From assembly GCA_943736015.1 (NCBI GenBank), contig OX031063.1, positions 21,435,501 to 21,499,500 of the forward strand: a DNA stretch of 64,000 bases, given 5' to 3'. Of the stretch, positions 23,797 to 33,687 are shown piece after piece. The position numbers and the translations under genes are program-made. The stretch comes from Tridacna crocea. Its lineage: Eukaryota > Mollusca > Bivalvia > Cardiida > Cardiidae. The notes under the pieces are model-generated. The model saw only the letters and a list, made by a program, of their open reading frames with translations, was not told where the DNA came from and made no database searches. Positions within the stretch are counted from its first letter, which is position 1; each line of letters opens with the position of its first letter.

Positions 23797-24512
23797 TAAC
23801 CTTTTACCACACAATAACATTGTAGGCTAAGGAGAAAATGCTAGTAACCAGCCTTTTCTCCTTTACCCACAATGTTTTCCACCCTTCCCACATCTTCGCA
23901 AGCCAAGGGTGATGATCCACTATGCTACTCTACCCTTGGCAGATCGAGCTTGATTTCGACATTTCCCCCATTCGCATTTTCATTGGTAGCAGCTAGCTCT
24001 AACTACACGAATCGAATTGCTCATAGCGTTTCATCTTTGATGAAAGTAGAACAAAGTCGCAGCCTTTCGGATAAAAATAGAAGGTAAACATGAATACCTC
24101 CGTGGAATTGTGCAGGATCTGTAACGCTTTATTACTTAAAAAAAACAGACGAACAATATTTACAGAAGGTTTCAGTGTGACCAATCAATTATCAGAGGTT
24201 TTAGGCTATATCCCAGCACCTGACCATGGAATGTCGAAATATGTTTGTGGTTACTGATTCATGTTGAATTATTGTATTCGTAAGCGGTTTGTAAAACGAT
24301 ATTTCATTGGGTAAAAGAAATATGATGTAAAGGGAGATAATTAGCAGCATCAAATAGGGGGCATATTGCGGGAATTTTGAAATCGGACTCGATCCTGCAA
24401 GGTAAGATCCACGTAGTGACTGTAACATTGGCTCACGAAGATGCCCTTCCCAAAACAAATTCCAAGTTTGATTTGGACCAGTCCGAATTTTTGTTGTTTG
24501 GTATAGAGTTAT
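23797..24512 (+). repeat. Palindromic MITE split by a nested insertion
   Basis: TTAACCTTTTACCACACAAT and the hairpin GGAGAAAATGCTAGTAACC / AGCCTTTTCTCC run up to CCACCCTTCCCA at 23890. The long arm resumes at 24444 (CCCTTCCCAAAACAAATTCC, GGACCAGTCCGAATTTTTG, GTTTGGTATAGAGTTA). The split is at a duplicated CCCTTCCCA. Confidence 0.7.
23891..24443. mobile_element. 553 bp MULE-like non-autonomous element nested in a MITE
   Basis: Inverted termini begin CATCTTCGCAAGCC (left) and CATCTTCGTGAGCC (right, reverse complement). The similarity extends imperfectly for about 85 bp (GGCAGATCGAGCTTGATTTC against TGCAGGATCGAGTCCGATTT). The nine-base target CCCTTCCCA is directly duplicated at 23882-23890 and 24444-24452. 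Nine-base duplications with long TIRs point to the Mutator superfamily; an 8 bp reading is also possible because of the neighbouring A. Confidence 0.65.
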
Positions 24513-24767
24513 GGTGGAAAAAACAAACCTGTTATGCTTTCATACTGTGTTCTACTGGCAAGCAAAAATTCTATATTAAATTGTCCTGTATGCGACAGAC
24601 TTAACTACCGGGTCTCAACTTAAAAGGATGAAAAATATTATTCAAAAAAGGAGAAAATGCTGGCTACCAGCATTTACTCCTTTTTCCATAATGTTTTCAA
24701 AAGCGTTCTACTTCAGGTTTGTTAAAATATGTGGTTGAAATGTAAACAGTTAATACGTCACAATTAC

Positions 24768-24883
24768 CTGATGGTCCTTTTTGAAGTGCTGCAGCACAGT
24801 TTTCTCCTGTTCAGATCAAGCACACTTTTACCAACCCCAGATACTTCACTTAAATCCTTTACAAATCTGAAACCACCAACCGC
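24768..24883 (-). CDS. FBXW7: Coding exon 2: second half of the helix-hairpin-helix module
   Basis: Model residues 37-75. The acceptor is TTTGCTCTTTCCAG and the donor is CAG/GTAATT. The peptide reads AVGGFRFVKDLSEVSGVG followed by KSVLDLNRRKLCCS. The pattern GGF.F..DL..V.GVG is the second hairpin of ComEA-type HhH domains (compare GGF.KVEDL..VSGVG in EEPD1, from memory). It starts in phase 0, directly continuing the IVKHRK end of exon 1, and leaves two bases (AG) that form an Arg codon with the first base of exon 3. A palindromic MITE ends about 13 nt inside the following intron. Confidence 0.75.
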
Positions 24884-24963
24884 CTGGAAAGAGCAAACAG
24901 ATACAAATGTGAATTTCTGAGGTCTATCTAGACTCTTTTCAAATTTTTGTGGGAGACAGCTTT

Positions 24964-25191
24964 TTAACCCTTTACCACACTGCAGAATTTTGGATCTATT
25001 TAAACTGAAAGCATTGGCAGACAACAATTTCATAGTTGCTCAAATGATGCAGTCTTTCTTTGATAGATAGAAAACTTTGTGGAAAAAAGAGAAAACGTTG
25101 GTAACCAGCATTTTCTCCTTTTCCTGCAATGTTTTCAAAAGGCTTTTTCCTCATGGTTCTTAAACGTCATAATTGTGTGGTACAGGGTTAA
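24964..25191 (-). repeat. Palindromic TTAA MITE, complete copy
   Basis: TTAACCCTTTACCACACTGC start, GAAAGCATTGGCAGACAAC, hairpin AGAGAAAACGTTGGTAACC / AGCATTTTCTCC, GTGTGGTACAGGGTTAA end. Decayed copies follow at about 25250-25470 and 25480-25590. Confidence 0.72.
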
Positions 25192-25595
25192 GTGGATCTA
25201 CCAGATAGTAGTTGTTCATCAAAGCCTTTTTTTCTCTTACACTTTGTTACCCATTTACTGAATGGGCTGAATATGCAACATGTCCAAATTAAAAGCAATT
25301 GCAGACAATAAATCAGATATAGTTCAAACAATTGGATCCATTGTTGAACAGATGAAAGGTTAGTAAACACTTTGGAAATAGGAGCAAATGCTGGTTATCG
25401 GAATTTTCTCCTTTTCTCACAATGTTTTCAGAAACTTTCCTTTCCAGTTGCTTAAACTTGGTATCCTTTGAAAAGGGCAAGCCCTTTCCCACACAACCTA
25501 AAGTTTTAACTACTCTGAGAAAACAGTAATTGCAAATCATAATGGAAAAAGGAGAGAATGCCTTGGAGAGGCAAAAAAGAGACAAGACAGAGTTA

Positions 25596-25824
25596 TTAAC
25601 CCTTTACTCCACAGATACTCATTTCTACACATTGCTTGAAGGAGCCTTAGGAAAACATTGTGGCACAAGGTGACATTGCTCGTAACGAGCAATTTCACCT
25701 TTTGCCACAATGTTTTCTACACAATCAAAAGGTGTCATATACACATAAGAAATGGCTTCATCCTTGTTGTTATTTAGGGTCAGTTAGAGATACCATAGAA
25801 ATGCCTTATGGGGTAAAGGATTAA
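25596..25824 (+). repeat. MITE subfamily 2 (GTGACATTGCTCG hairpin)
   Basis: Same TTAACCCTTTACTCCAC and GGGTAAAGGATTAA ends and same outer stem (AACATTGTGG), but the inner stem is AAGGTGACATTGCTCG / CGAGCAATTTCACCTT. A second copy in the opposite orientation is at 28579-28818. The arms outside the hairpin differ from the main family (ACAGATACTCATTTCTACAC). Confidence 0.7.
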
Positions 25825-26094
25825 GGAAATTTTGAAAGCAGGAACTTAAAATTCCATGTACAAGCAAGTCAGAAATAGTTCATTTTTTCAAACTTCAAGA
25901 CATATTATGTGCTGAAAATGTCCAATATGAAGGATATTCATAGTTTCTCGATTCTGAATTTTCAACTAGCCTTTTCTCATTATTACATGTTCATTATCAC
26001 ATGTTCTATTCAGAAAGTTCTATTCACCAAAATTCAATACAATTCATATTCATTTCAGTCATCAAGAACAGATGAATGAAGCTCATACCATAGC

Positions 26095-26320
26095 TCAATC
26101 CTTTACTATATAATTCAAGGTTTAACAACCCTGTATTAAAAGACTTTTGAAAAACATTGTGGGAAAAGGAGAAAATGCTGGTTACCAGCATTTTTTTCCT
26201 TTTCCCACAATGTTTTCTGTCTTTCCACAAATATATTCAACTTTTTGAGTTGATTCAGTTTACCAACTGCATATGCTTTCAATCTGGAAGTCTGAAATTG
26301 TGTCGTTTGTTAAAGAGTTA
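26095..26320 (+). repeat. Palindromic MITE, complete copy
   Basis: CTTTACTATATAATTCAAGG start, hairpin GGAGAAAATGCTGGTTACC / AGCATTTTTTTCC, ATATGCTTTCAATCTGGAAG in the long arm and GTTTGTTAAAGAGTTA end. Confidence 0.68.
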
Positions 26321-26589
26321 TTACAATGCATGATGACAGTATGCTTTTCTTATGAAACAATATTATCAAGCAACACTTAATAAAAAAAATCAGTCAAGGA
26401 AAAAAAGGATTCCAGATATTGCAAATTAAAGCTTATTTTTTTTTCGCCTGGAAATTGTAACCCTTGACCACACAATCCTGAGTTATGATGACTCTGATGG
26501 AGGCATTAAAAAACACTGGGAATACAGAGCTCCATATAGAGGGAGTGATTTTGATCTCAAAATCGAAAATATTAATCATTCTCCATCCA

Positions 26590-26662
26590 AACCCCATGTT
26601 GTGGGTATTCATTAGAATCGTCTCATTGAGATGATTCTAATGAGTACCCACAAAATAGGGTT
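26590..26662. repeat. Long near-perfect hairpin
   Basis: GTGGGTATTCATTAGAATCG and CGATTCTAATGA...TACCCAC-type arms meet at CTCATTGAG, giving a stem of about 25 bp bordered by CCCCATGTT / AAATAGGGTTT. Probably the core of another small palindromic element; it lies directly before the tandem-core element at 26671. Confidence 0.55.
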
Positions 26663-26670
26663 TCAAAGAG

Positions 26671-28204
26671 AAACAAGAGATGTTTGTAAAACATGTATGC
26701 CCCTCTAATGGCATCCAATGTGATTATAAACTCTTACGTTCAAAGTGTAAAAACGAACAAAGGGTAATTACTCAAAAATTATTAATGATAAATTAACAAT
26801 TCTTGGGCACTGTACTTCCCATTTATGTGAACTATCAACTTTTAAAGTTTCATGATTTTACCTCACATACTTTTTGAGTTATACTCCGGAAAAAAGAATA
26901 AGTACGAAAATCAACGCAAAAATATAATGGGCAGAGTTATGGTTATTGTACAATGCACTTCTCCTGAATAAGATCTATCCACATATAAAGTTTCAAGATG
27001 ATACCTGAAAAACCTTTTGAGTTATACTCTGGACAAAAATTAAGTATGAAAATCAACAAAGGGCAAAAGCTCCAAAAATATAATGGGCAGAGTTATGGTA
27101 CTTGTGCACTGCACTTCTCCTTAGTAAAATCTATCCACCTATGAGGTTTTAAGATAATACCTGAAATACTTTTAGAGTTATGCTCCGGACAAAAATTAAG
27201 TATGAAAATCAACAAAGGGCAATAACTCCATAAATATGATGGGCAGAGTTGTTGTTCTTGTGCACTGCACTTCTCCTTAATGAGATCTATCCACCTATTT
27301 AGTTTCAAGATGATACTTTTTGAGTTATGCTCCAGACAACAATTAAGTCTGAAAATCAACAAAGAGCAATAACTCCAAAAATATGATAGGCAGAGTTATG
27401 GATCTTGTGCACTGCACTTCTCAATAAGATCTTTTCACATATAAGGTTTCAAGGTGATACCTGAAATACTTTTAGAGTTATGCTACGGACAAAAATTAAA
27501 TATGAAAATCAACAAAGGGCAATAACTCCAAAAATATGATGGGCAGAGTTATGGTACTTGTGCACTGCACTTCTCCTTAATGAGATCTATCCACCTATGA
27601 AGTTTCAAGGTGATACCTGAAATACTTTTTGAGTTATGCTCTGGACAAAAATTAAGTATGAAAATCAACAAAGGGCAATAACTCCAAACATATGATGGGC
27701 AGAGTTGTTGTTCTTGTACACTGCACTTCTCCTTAATGAGATCTATCCACCTATGTAGTTTCAAGATGATACCTGAAATAGTTTTTGAGTTATGCTCTGG
27801 ACAAAAATTAAGTATGAAAATCAACAAAGGGCAATAACTCCAAAAATATGATGGCCAGAGTTGTTGTTCTTGTGCACTGCACTTCTCCTTAATGAGATCT
27901 ATCCACCTATATAGTTTCAAGATGATACCTGAAATAATTTTTGAGTTATGCTCCGGACAAAAATTAAGTATGAAAATCAACAAAGGGCAATAACTCCAAA
28001 AATACGATAGGCAAAGTTATGGTTCTTGTGCACTGAACTTCTCCTTAATGAGATCTATCCACCTATGAAGTTTCAAGATGATACCTGAAATAGTTTTTGA
28101 GTTATGCTCCGGACAAACTCGGCCTATGGACCGACCCACGGACCGACAGACCGACCGACAAGTGCAAAGCAATATACCCCCATTTCTTCGAAAGGGGGGC
28201 ATAA
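26671..28204 (+). mobile_element. Tandem-core element F with 156 bp core repeats
   Basis: The left end is AAACAAGAGATGTTTGTAAA then ACATGTATGCCCC. The right end is a GACCGACC-rich stretch and a CCCCATTTCTTCG / AAAGGGGGG hairpin followed by CATAAT. The core has eight to nine units; the AACAAAGGGCAATAACTCC motif recurs at 27061, 27217, 27364, 27517, 27673, 27829 and 27985, i.e. spacing 147-156 and mostly exactly 156. Because 156 is divisible by three, long artificial open frames run through it. No transposase. Confidence 0.78.
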
Positions 28205-28578
28205 TAATGGATTAAGAATACTATCACTCCCTCTTATCTGGAGCTCTGAGAATAAGAGGAAATTTTGATAGCTGGTACATGTATTCTCTTCCTCAGCAAT
28301 GTCTTCTAGCTTTGTACAATTTTCCAGAATTCATGTTCTGCACTGTTTGTTGTAGGAAGCAATATGCTATCCCTTTATTTGGCAGACTCTGTGGAAAAAG
28401 AGCTTTCAAAACCATTACTGGAAAAGGATGAAATGCTGGTGACCAGCACTTATTTTGTGAATGTGTTTTTGTAGCTTCTGAAAAACAGATTCTGTTACTT
28501 GGGAAACATTCTAAATTATGTTGGCAGCAAAATGCTCTTAGTTTACATGAATGTAAAATATTTTTCTTTTGAAAAGAG

Positions 28579-28818
28579 TTAACCCTCAACCCCATAAGTC
28601 ATTTCTATGGTTACAGGTATAGATCTCTAACTGACCTGAAATAACAGCAAGGATGAAGCTGTTTCTTATGTGTATATGACACCTTTTGATAGCATAGAAA
28701 ACATTGTGGCAAAAGGTGAAATTGCTTGTCACGAGCAATTTCAACTTAAACCACAGTGTTTTCCAAAGGCTCCTACAAGCAATGCGTAGAAATGAGTATC
28801 TATGGACTAAAGGGTTAA
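28579..28818 (-). repeat. MITE subfamily 2, second copy
   Basis: Reverse orientation of the 25596 copy: TTAACCCTCAACCCCATAAG start, TATGACACCTTTTGATAG, hairpin AAGGTGAAATTGCTTGTCAC / GAGCAATTTCAACTT, AATGAGTATCTATGGACTAA and AGGGTTAA end. Confidence 0.68.
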
Positions 28819-29270
28819 ATTGGGACAAGTCTATAATTTTGTCATCTTGTAAACAGTCGAGCTTTTCCCAAATGATAAATTTTAGACACTTCCAAAATGA
28901 ATGGATCTGCAGAAACGACAAATTTGAAAGTGCTACAAATGAACTGAAGCTCTCTGACAGGGAAGAAACACTGTAGAAAAAGGAGAAAATCCTGATTACC
29001 AGCAGATTCTCCTTTTCCCCAGTTTAGTCAACTGCTTTATCCCTCTGGTCGGTTGAAACACATGATAGTTTAGAAAAGGTTAAAGCAATCTAAATACAGA
29101 GAATAATTAATTTTGCCCCATTTATGTGACAAATTACAGTAAACACCTCATAAACATTCCCATTTGTCTGTCTCCTGGTGTTCATCAGGTTCTTTCTACG
29201 CTAAATAAATCCTTTCCACAGTTACTTTAAAGCAATTCTGTATTTACTCTTAATAAAATAATTCAGAGCG

Positions 29271-29474
29271 TTAACCTTGAGTGAGAAGGCTTTTGAAATC
29301 ATTGTGGGAAAAGGAGAAAATGCTAATAACCACAATGTTTTGAAAAGCCCTTATCCTAATGTTTTCTACCTTTACAAAGACATGTTTCATAATTTGTGCA
29401 GCATTTAATTTGCCACCTGCAAATGCTTTCAATTTGTACAAGATTTAAATTTTGTCATTTTGGTAAAGAGTTAA
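29271..29474 (+). repeat. Palindromic MITE with a deleted half-hairpin
   Basis: TTAACC start, GAGAAGGCTTTTGAAATC, then GGAGAAAATGCTAATAACC running straight into CACAATGTTTTG, so one side of the stem is lost. The long arm (GCAAATGCTTTCAATTTG) and TTGGTAAAGAGTTAA end are intact. Confidence 0.6.
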
Positions 29475-29796
29475 ATGAAAATCTTTCAGCTGCAAATACA
29501 TAGATTCCACTTCTTTTCACTGAAAACACAAGTACAATCCACAAAAATCAGATTTATTTTAATCATACAGGCTTGACCAAACAAGCAAGATGTAAGATCA
29601 CACTGCATGTTCTGTGCAGTTTAATCCTGATCTATACCCTCTGTTTAAGGCCTTGTTTTCCCCCATGGCACAGAAGGGGTTAATATGAAAGGCCCCCTTC
29701 CTTACAAGAAATTGTCAGTGTGTGTTATGAATATTGATATTTATAGATAGTACAAAGACAGCAACAGTATCTCAACAAGTTTCCCTTTACAAATTT

Positions 29797-30034
29797 GAAT
29801 CCTTTACCTCACAATCTAAGATTTTAACAATCCTGGTGAAAAACTCTTTCGAAAACATTCTAGGGAAAAGGAGAAAATGCTCGTTGCCAGCATTTTCTCC
29901 TTCTCCCCCATAGCGTTTTCTACTCTTTACTAAAACATTTCATCATTTGACCTGAATAAAAAGAATCAATTTTTTGTCTTAAATTGCTTTCAATTTGGAA
30001 GAGTAGAAATTTTTATTGTTTGGTAATGAGTTAA
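29797..30034 (+). repeat. Palindromic MITE, complete copy
   Basis: CCTTTACCTCACAATCTAAG start, GAAAACATTCTAGGGAAAAG, hairpin GGAGAAAATGCTCGTTGCC / AGCATTTTCTCC, GAATCAATTTTTTGTC and GTTTGGTAATGAGTTAA end. It borders the foldback at 30109. Confidence 0.65.
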
Positions 30035-31233
30035 ACCCTTTACCATCTACACATTTCCATTAATCAAGTATTTTGATCACAGAGAGAATAAATGAAAACC
30101 TTCAAACTCACACTGATCAACGTGAGCCGCGGACACCATGTGTTCTCGGTACACCAGATCGAATTTTCCATGGCAGAACCAGAGGTGGTGATAGTATTTT
30201 CATTTTTATGGACCTGATTAACCTAGATAGAAATGTTGATTTACAGCAATGTCAAGACGAATGATTGATCTGTTAACACACATACTAGGGAATAATAATA
30301 CCATCATATAAGCGAGCTGTGGCTTTATGAGCAACTGGGGTCTTATTGTTTTGAAGTTTGTTGCCGATTTTCGGACAAAATCCCCTAATCATTGTTCATT
30401 TTACAAGTTTGTATGATAAGATAAATGTATTCCCTAAAGGAACACAAAATTTCATTTAGAAATGTCCATCCAAAGCGAAGATATACGCTTTTGAATGGAC
30501 CTGGGTAGAGGAAAATATGCTAACAAGACACCATTTTCATTTTCAGAGTATGTACATGGACACCAGATCAGAAAAAGCCTGTGGTAACTGGACACCAACC
30601 TTTAAATCATCAATATTTCTGCCTGAAACTCGATGCATGGGCTGTATACGAACACTATTTTTGTAAACATTATGTCACTACGGTCCATTACCTGATAAAG
30701 AGCATGTTCAACGCAATTTCATTACTTGTAGCACTTGCTTTTTTGAAATATTTGCAATGTTACGGCAATTAATGAAGTAGACCTATGATGCTTGATCACA
30801 ATTGACCGGTCATTGCCTCCAATGTTGGTGCAAGACATGTTCTTTTTTTACAGCGTTTCAGTTTTATGAATGGCGTATTAACCCATTACCACGCAATCAC
30901 GAGCTTTAATGTCCCTGGGAAAGATGGCTTAGCAAAACATTGTCTGTAAAGAAAAAAACCTGTTAACTAATACAGAGTGTACATTATTTACCACATCTGG
31001 CCTGATTCTTAGTTTAGATAATTTTCAAATCCGCTCGGCCAACTGCCAGCGGGCTCTTAGAATGGTGTTCTACCCTTCGTACATTTGCATTCGTGCGTTT
31101 GTTCGTCTACGCGTTTATTTCTATTTTTTTATTTAATTGACTTCTCCTCAGAAACCACCAAGTGGAAATCAACAAAATTCAACGTGGATGATTCCATAAA
31201 TTTCTTTCGAGATACTTCAATCCTTTAAAAAAG

Positions 31234-31422
31234 ATGGCTTATGTGGAAGGTGCTTATTTTCCGTGTATGGCGTGTTATGAAAATTGTAAAATTTGTCCTC
31301 TCAAAAGAACTCAATCACGAGATTGGCATTGGGTAGCTTTCTGTCACATTCCTTCAATAAATTTTGATCTGCTGAAAAACATGGCTTTTGTTGGTGGGAC
31401 TTATTTTCTCTTTGTGTCATAA
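31234..31422 (+). CDS. Left-arm copy of the small Cys-rich ORF
   Basis: The mirror copy of the 32311-32499 frame: MAYVEGAYFPC, CENCKICPLKRTQ replaced partly (CYENCKICPLKRTQ), same length of 62 codons and same stop context. That the frame survives in both arms may only reflect the youth of the duplication. Confidence 0.2.
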   Translation: MAYVEGAYFPCMACYENCKICPLKRTQSRDWHWVAFCHIPSINFDLLKNMAFVGGTYFLFVS

Positions 31423-31902
31423 AGCGGAAGTACTTGCAGCTCTTAAATAAATTCATTGATAATACATGTACATGTAGATCTACATGTATTTCATAACACA
31501 GATGATCACTGATAATGTTTCATTTTATCCAATATGCTGGGTGATCATGATATATGAGATATTAATCTTTATTGTTACAAACTTACATAGTTCTTGGAAA
31601 TGCAGCATTAGTGCTCAGAAATAGTTTTGTACGTAGTGTGTTAGGAAATTATTAGAGAGGTTAATTGCAGGCATGGCAAATTACTAAATTAAATCTTTTC
31701 TGAAATTCGTCATTTATAAAAAATAAACCATGTCTTTTTCCTGTTTCGGTTTTTTTATTTCGCTTTATTTACAAAACCATGACGAAACAGACTGTGTATC
31801 AGAACAATTACGCTCGAAGAAATAGAATTAGACAGCAAATTCTGTGGCAGACTCCAATTTGAACTCTGATGACCTCTCCAATAAATTTCAGCAATACGAA
31901 AT

Positions 31903-32086
31903 ACAGTAAAACCTGGCATGTTGGCCACCTGTATTAAGCAAGCAACCTGAATAAACAAGCATACATACCATTCCCGACAAATAGCAATGCACACACATTC
32001 ATCTGTATCAAGCAAGCACCTGCCTTTGGCAAGCTCTTTTGACCGTCCCTTTGGTAATTGATTAATATAGGTTGAACTGTAACTAT
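31903..32086. repeat. CAGT-ended palindromic MITE in the foldback spacer
   Basis: Ends are TACAGTAAAACCTGGCATG and (complement of the right end) TTACAGTTCAACCTATAT. The interior carries GTATTAAGCAAGCAACCTGA and CTGTATCAAGCAAGCACCTG, the TTAAGC..CCACCTG-type motif seen in invertebrate repeats. TA flanks and CAGT ends suggest a Tc1/mariner relative. Confidence 0.5.
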
Positions 32087-32310
32087 TTCTGAGCACTAAT
32101 GCTGCATTTCCAAGAACTATGTAAGTTTGTAACAATAAAGATTAATATCTCATATATCATGATCACCCAGCATATTGGATAAAATGAAACATTATCAGTG
32201 ATCATCTGTGTTATGAAATACATGTAGATCTACATACATGTATTTTACATGTAGATCTACATACATGTATTATCAATGAATTTATTTAAAAAGCTGCAAG
32301 TACTTCCGCT

Positions 32311-32499
32311 TTATGACACAAAGAGAAAATAAGTCCCACCAACAACAGCCATGTTTTTCAGCAGATCAAAATTTATTGAAGGAATGTGATAGAAAGCTAC
32401 CCAATGCCAATCTCGTGATTGAGTTCTTTTGAGAGGACAAATTTTACAGTTTTCACAACGCGCCGTACACAGAAAATAAGCTCCTTCCACATAAGCCAT
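32311..32499 (-). CDS. Small Cys-rich ORF, right arm of foldback
   Basis: 62 codons: MAYVEGAYFLC, then CTARCENCKICPLKRTQ (C-x3-C-x2-C-x2-C), SRDWHWVAFYHIPSIN and NMAVVGGTYFLFVS, with the start and end motifs resembling each other (MAYVEGAYFLC / MAVVGGTYFLF). The same frame is kept, with substitutions such as Arg to Tyr, in the left arm at 31234-31422 on the plus strand. No family recognised; it may not be translated. Confidence 0.25.
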   Translation of the reverse strand: MAYVEGAYFLCTARCENCKICPLKRTQSRDWHWVAFYHIPSINFDLLKNMAVVGGTYFLFVS

Positions 32500-32955
32500 C
32501 TTTTTTAAAGGATTAAAGTATCTCGAAAGAAATTTATGGAATCATCCACGTTGAATTTTGTTGATTTCCACTTGGTGGTTTCTGAGGAGAAGTCAATCAA
32601 ATAAAAAAATTAGAAATAAACGCGTAGACGAACAAACGCACAAATGCAAATGTACGAAGGGTAGAACGCCATTCTAAGAGCCCGCTGGCAGTTGGCCAAG
32701 CGGTTTTGAAAATTATTTAAACTAAGAATCAGGCCAGATGTGGTAAATAATGTACACTCTGTATTAGTTAACAGGGGTTTTTCTTTACAGACAATGTTTT
32801 GCTAAGCCATCTTTCCCAGGGACATTAAAGCTCATGATTGCGTGGTAATGGGTTAATACGCCATTCATAAAACTAAAACTCTGTGAAAAAAAAGAACATG
32901 TCTTGCACCAACATTGGAGGCAATGACCGGTCAATTGTGATGAAGCATTGTATGT

Positions 32956-33187
32956 CTACTTCGTAAATTGCTGTAACATTGCAAATATTTCAAAAAAGCA
33001 AGTGCTACAAGTAATGAAATTGCGTTGAACATGCTCTTTATCAGGTAATGGACCGTAGTAACAATGTTTACAAAAATAGTGTTCGTATACAGCCCATGCA
33101 TCGAGTTTCAGGCAGAAATATTGATGATTTAAAGGTTGGTGTCCAGTTACCACAAGCTTTTTCTGATCTGGTGTCCATGTACATACT
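32956..33187 (-). CDS. Unidentified exon with CxxC-x17-CxxC, right arm of foldback
   Basis: I do not recognise the protein. The acceptor TTCATTTTCAG at 33188 opens a 76-residue frame (VCTWTPDQKKLVVTGHQPL, HQYFCLKLDAWAVYEHYFC) with CKHC and CSTC pairs 17 residues apart, a zinc-ribbon-like spacing, ending at a stop (FAMLQQFTK). It joins in phase to the exon ending at 33545. The copy in the left arm (about 30547-30778) is frameshifted after the first CKH. It could be a host gene fragment or a transposon gene captured in the duplication. Confidence 0.35.
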
Positions 33188-33544
33188 CTGAAAATGAAAA
33201 TGGTGTCTTGTTAGCATATTTTCCTCTACCCAGGTCCATTCAAAAACGTATATCTTCGCTTTGGATTGACATTTCTATGTGAAATTACGTGTTCCTTTAG
33301 GGAATACATTTATCTTATCATACAAACTTGTAAAATGAACAATGGTTAGGGGATTTTGTCCGAAAATCGGCAACAAACTTCAAAACAATAAGACCCCAGT
33401 TGCTCATAAAGCCACAGCTCACTTATATGATGGTATTATTATTCCCTAGTATGTGTGTTAACAGATCAATCATTCGTCTTGACATTGCTGTAAATCAACA
33501 TTTCTATCTAGGTTAATCAGGTCCATAAAAATGAAAATACTTAC

Positions 33545-33687
33545 ACCACCTCCGGTTCTGCCATGGAAAATTCGATCTGGTGTACCGAGAACACATGGTG
33601 TCTGCGGCTCACGTTGATCAGTGTGTAACTCCTGCATAGTACTTTTTTTATTGCCTTTTCCATAATTATCCTCTTTGAAGAGATCAT
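33545..33687 (-). CDS. Unidentified upstream exon paired with 33187
   Basis: 47 codons from an ATG at 33687 (MISSKRIIMEKAIKKVLC, HHVFSVHQIEFSMAEPEV) to a consensus donor GTAAGT at 33544. It leaves two bases that fit the exon starting at 33187, giving a 124-residue two-exon ORF. Another frame in the same stretch is also open, so the frame is not certain. The first ~60 nt lie outside the duplicated arm. In the left arm the donor reads GATAGT and is dead. Confidence 0.3.

Larger units (their letters stand above)
21628..24767 (-). other. FBXW7 intron between exons 2 and 3
   Basis: Holds a fragment of the element A terminus next to a decayed MITE (about 21700-21880), core units of the element A family (about 22500-23005), decayed MITEs (about 23330-23480 and 23700-23790), a MITE split by a 553 bp insertion (23797-24512), and a MITE at about 24600-24753 that ends next to the exon 2 donor. 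From 22000 to 22490 the sequence looks like a decayed terminus of a tandem-core element. Confidence 0.55.
30109..33625. repeat. Large inverted duplication (foldback), 1.5 kb arms
   Basis: The left arm 30109-31625 and right arm about 32088-33625 are reverse complements with only scattered differences: CACACTGATCAACGTGAGCC at 30109 against its complement ending at 33625, and TCTGAGCACTAATGCTGCAT at the inner edges. The spacer of about 460 bp (31626-32087) contains a palindromic MITE. Arm identity is clearly high by eye, so the event is young compared with the MITEs. The right arm continues an ORF beyond its outer boundary while the left does not, suggesting that the right arm is the source. Confidence 0.85.

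Noticed and set aside
27093..28202. Several minus-strand ORFs up to 144 codons with repeated NFCPEHNSK and LHRWIDLIKEKCSAQ motifs
   Set aside because: They follow the 156 bp tandem repeat, whose length is a multiple of three, so any open frame repeats. No start context or family supports translation.
31755..32135. 126-codon minus-strand ORF in the foldback spacer
   Set aside because: Half of it is the CAGT-ended MITE and part is the arm edge.
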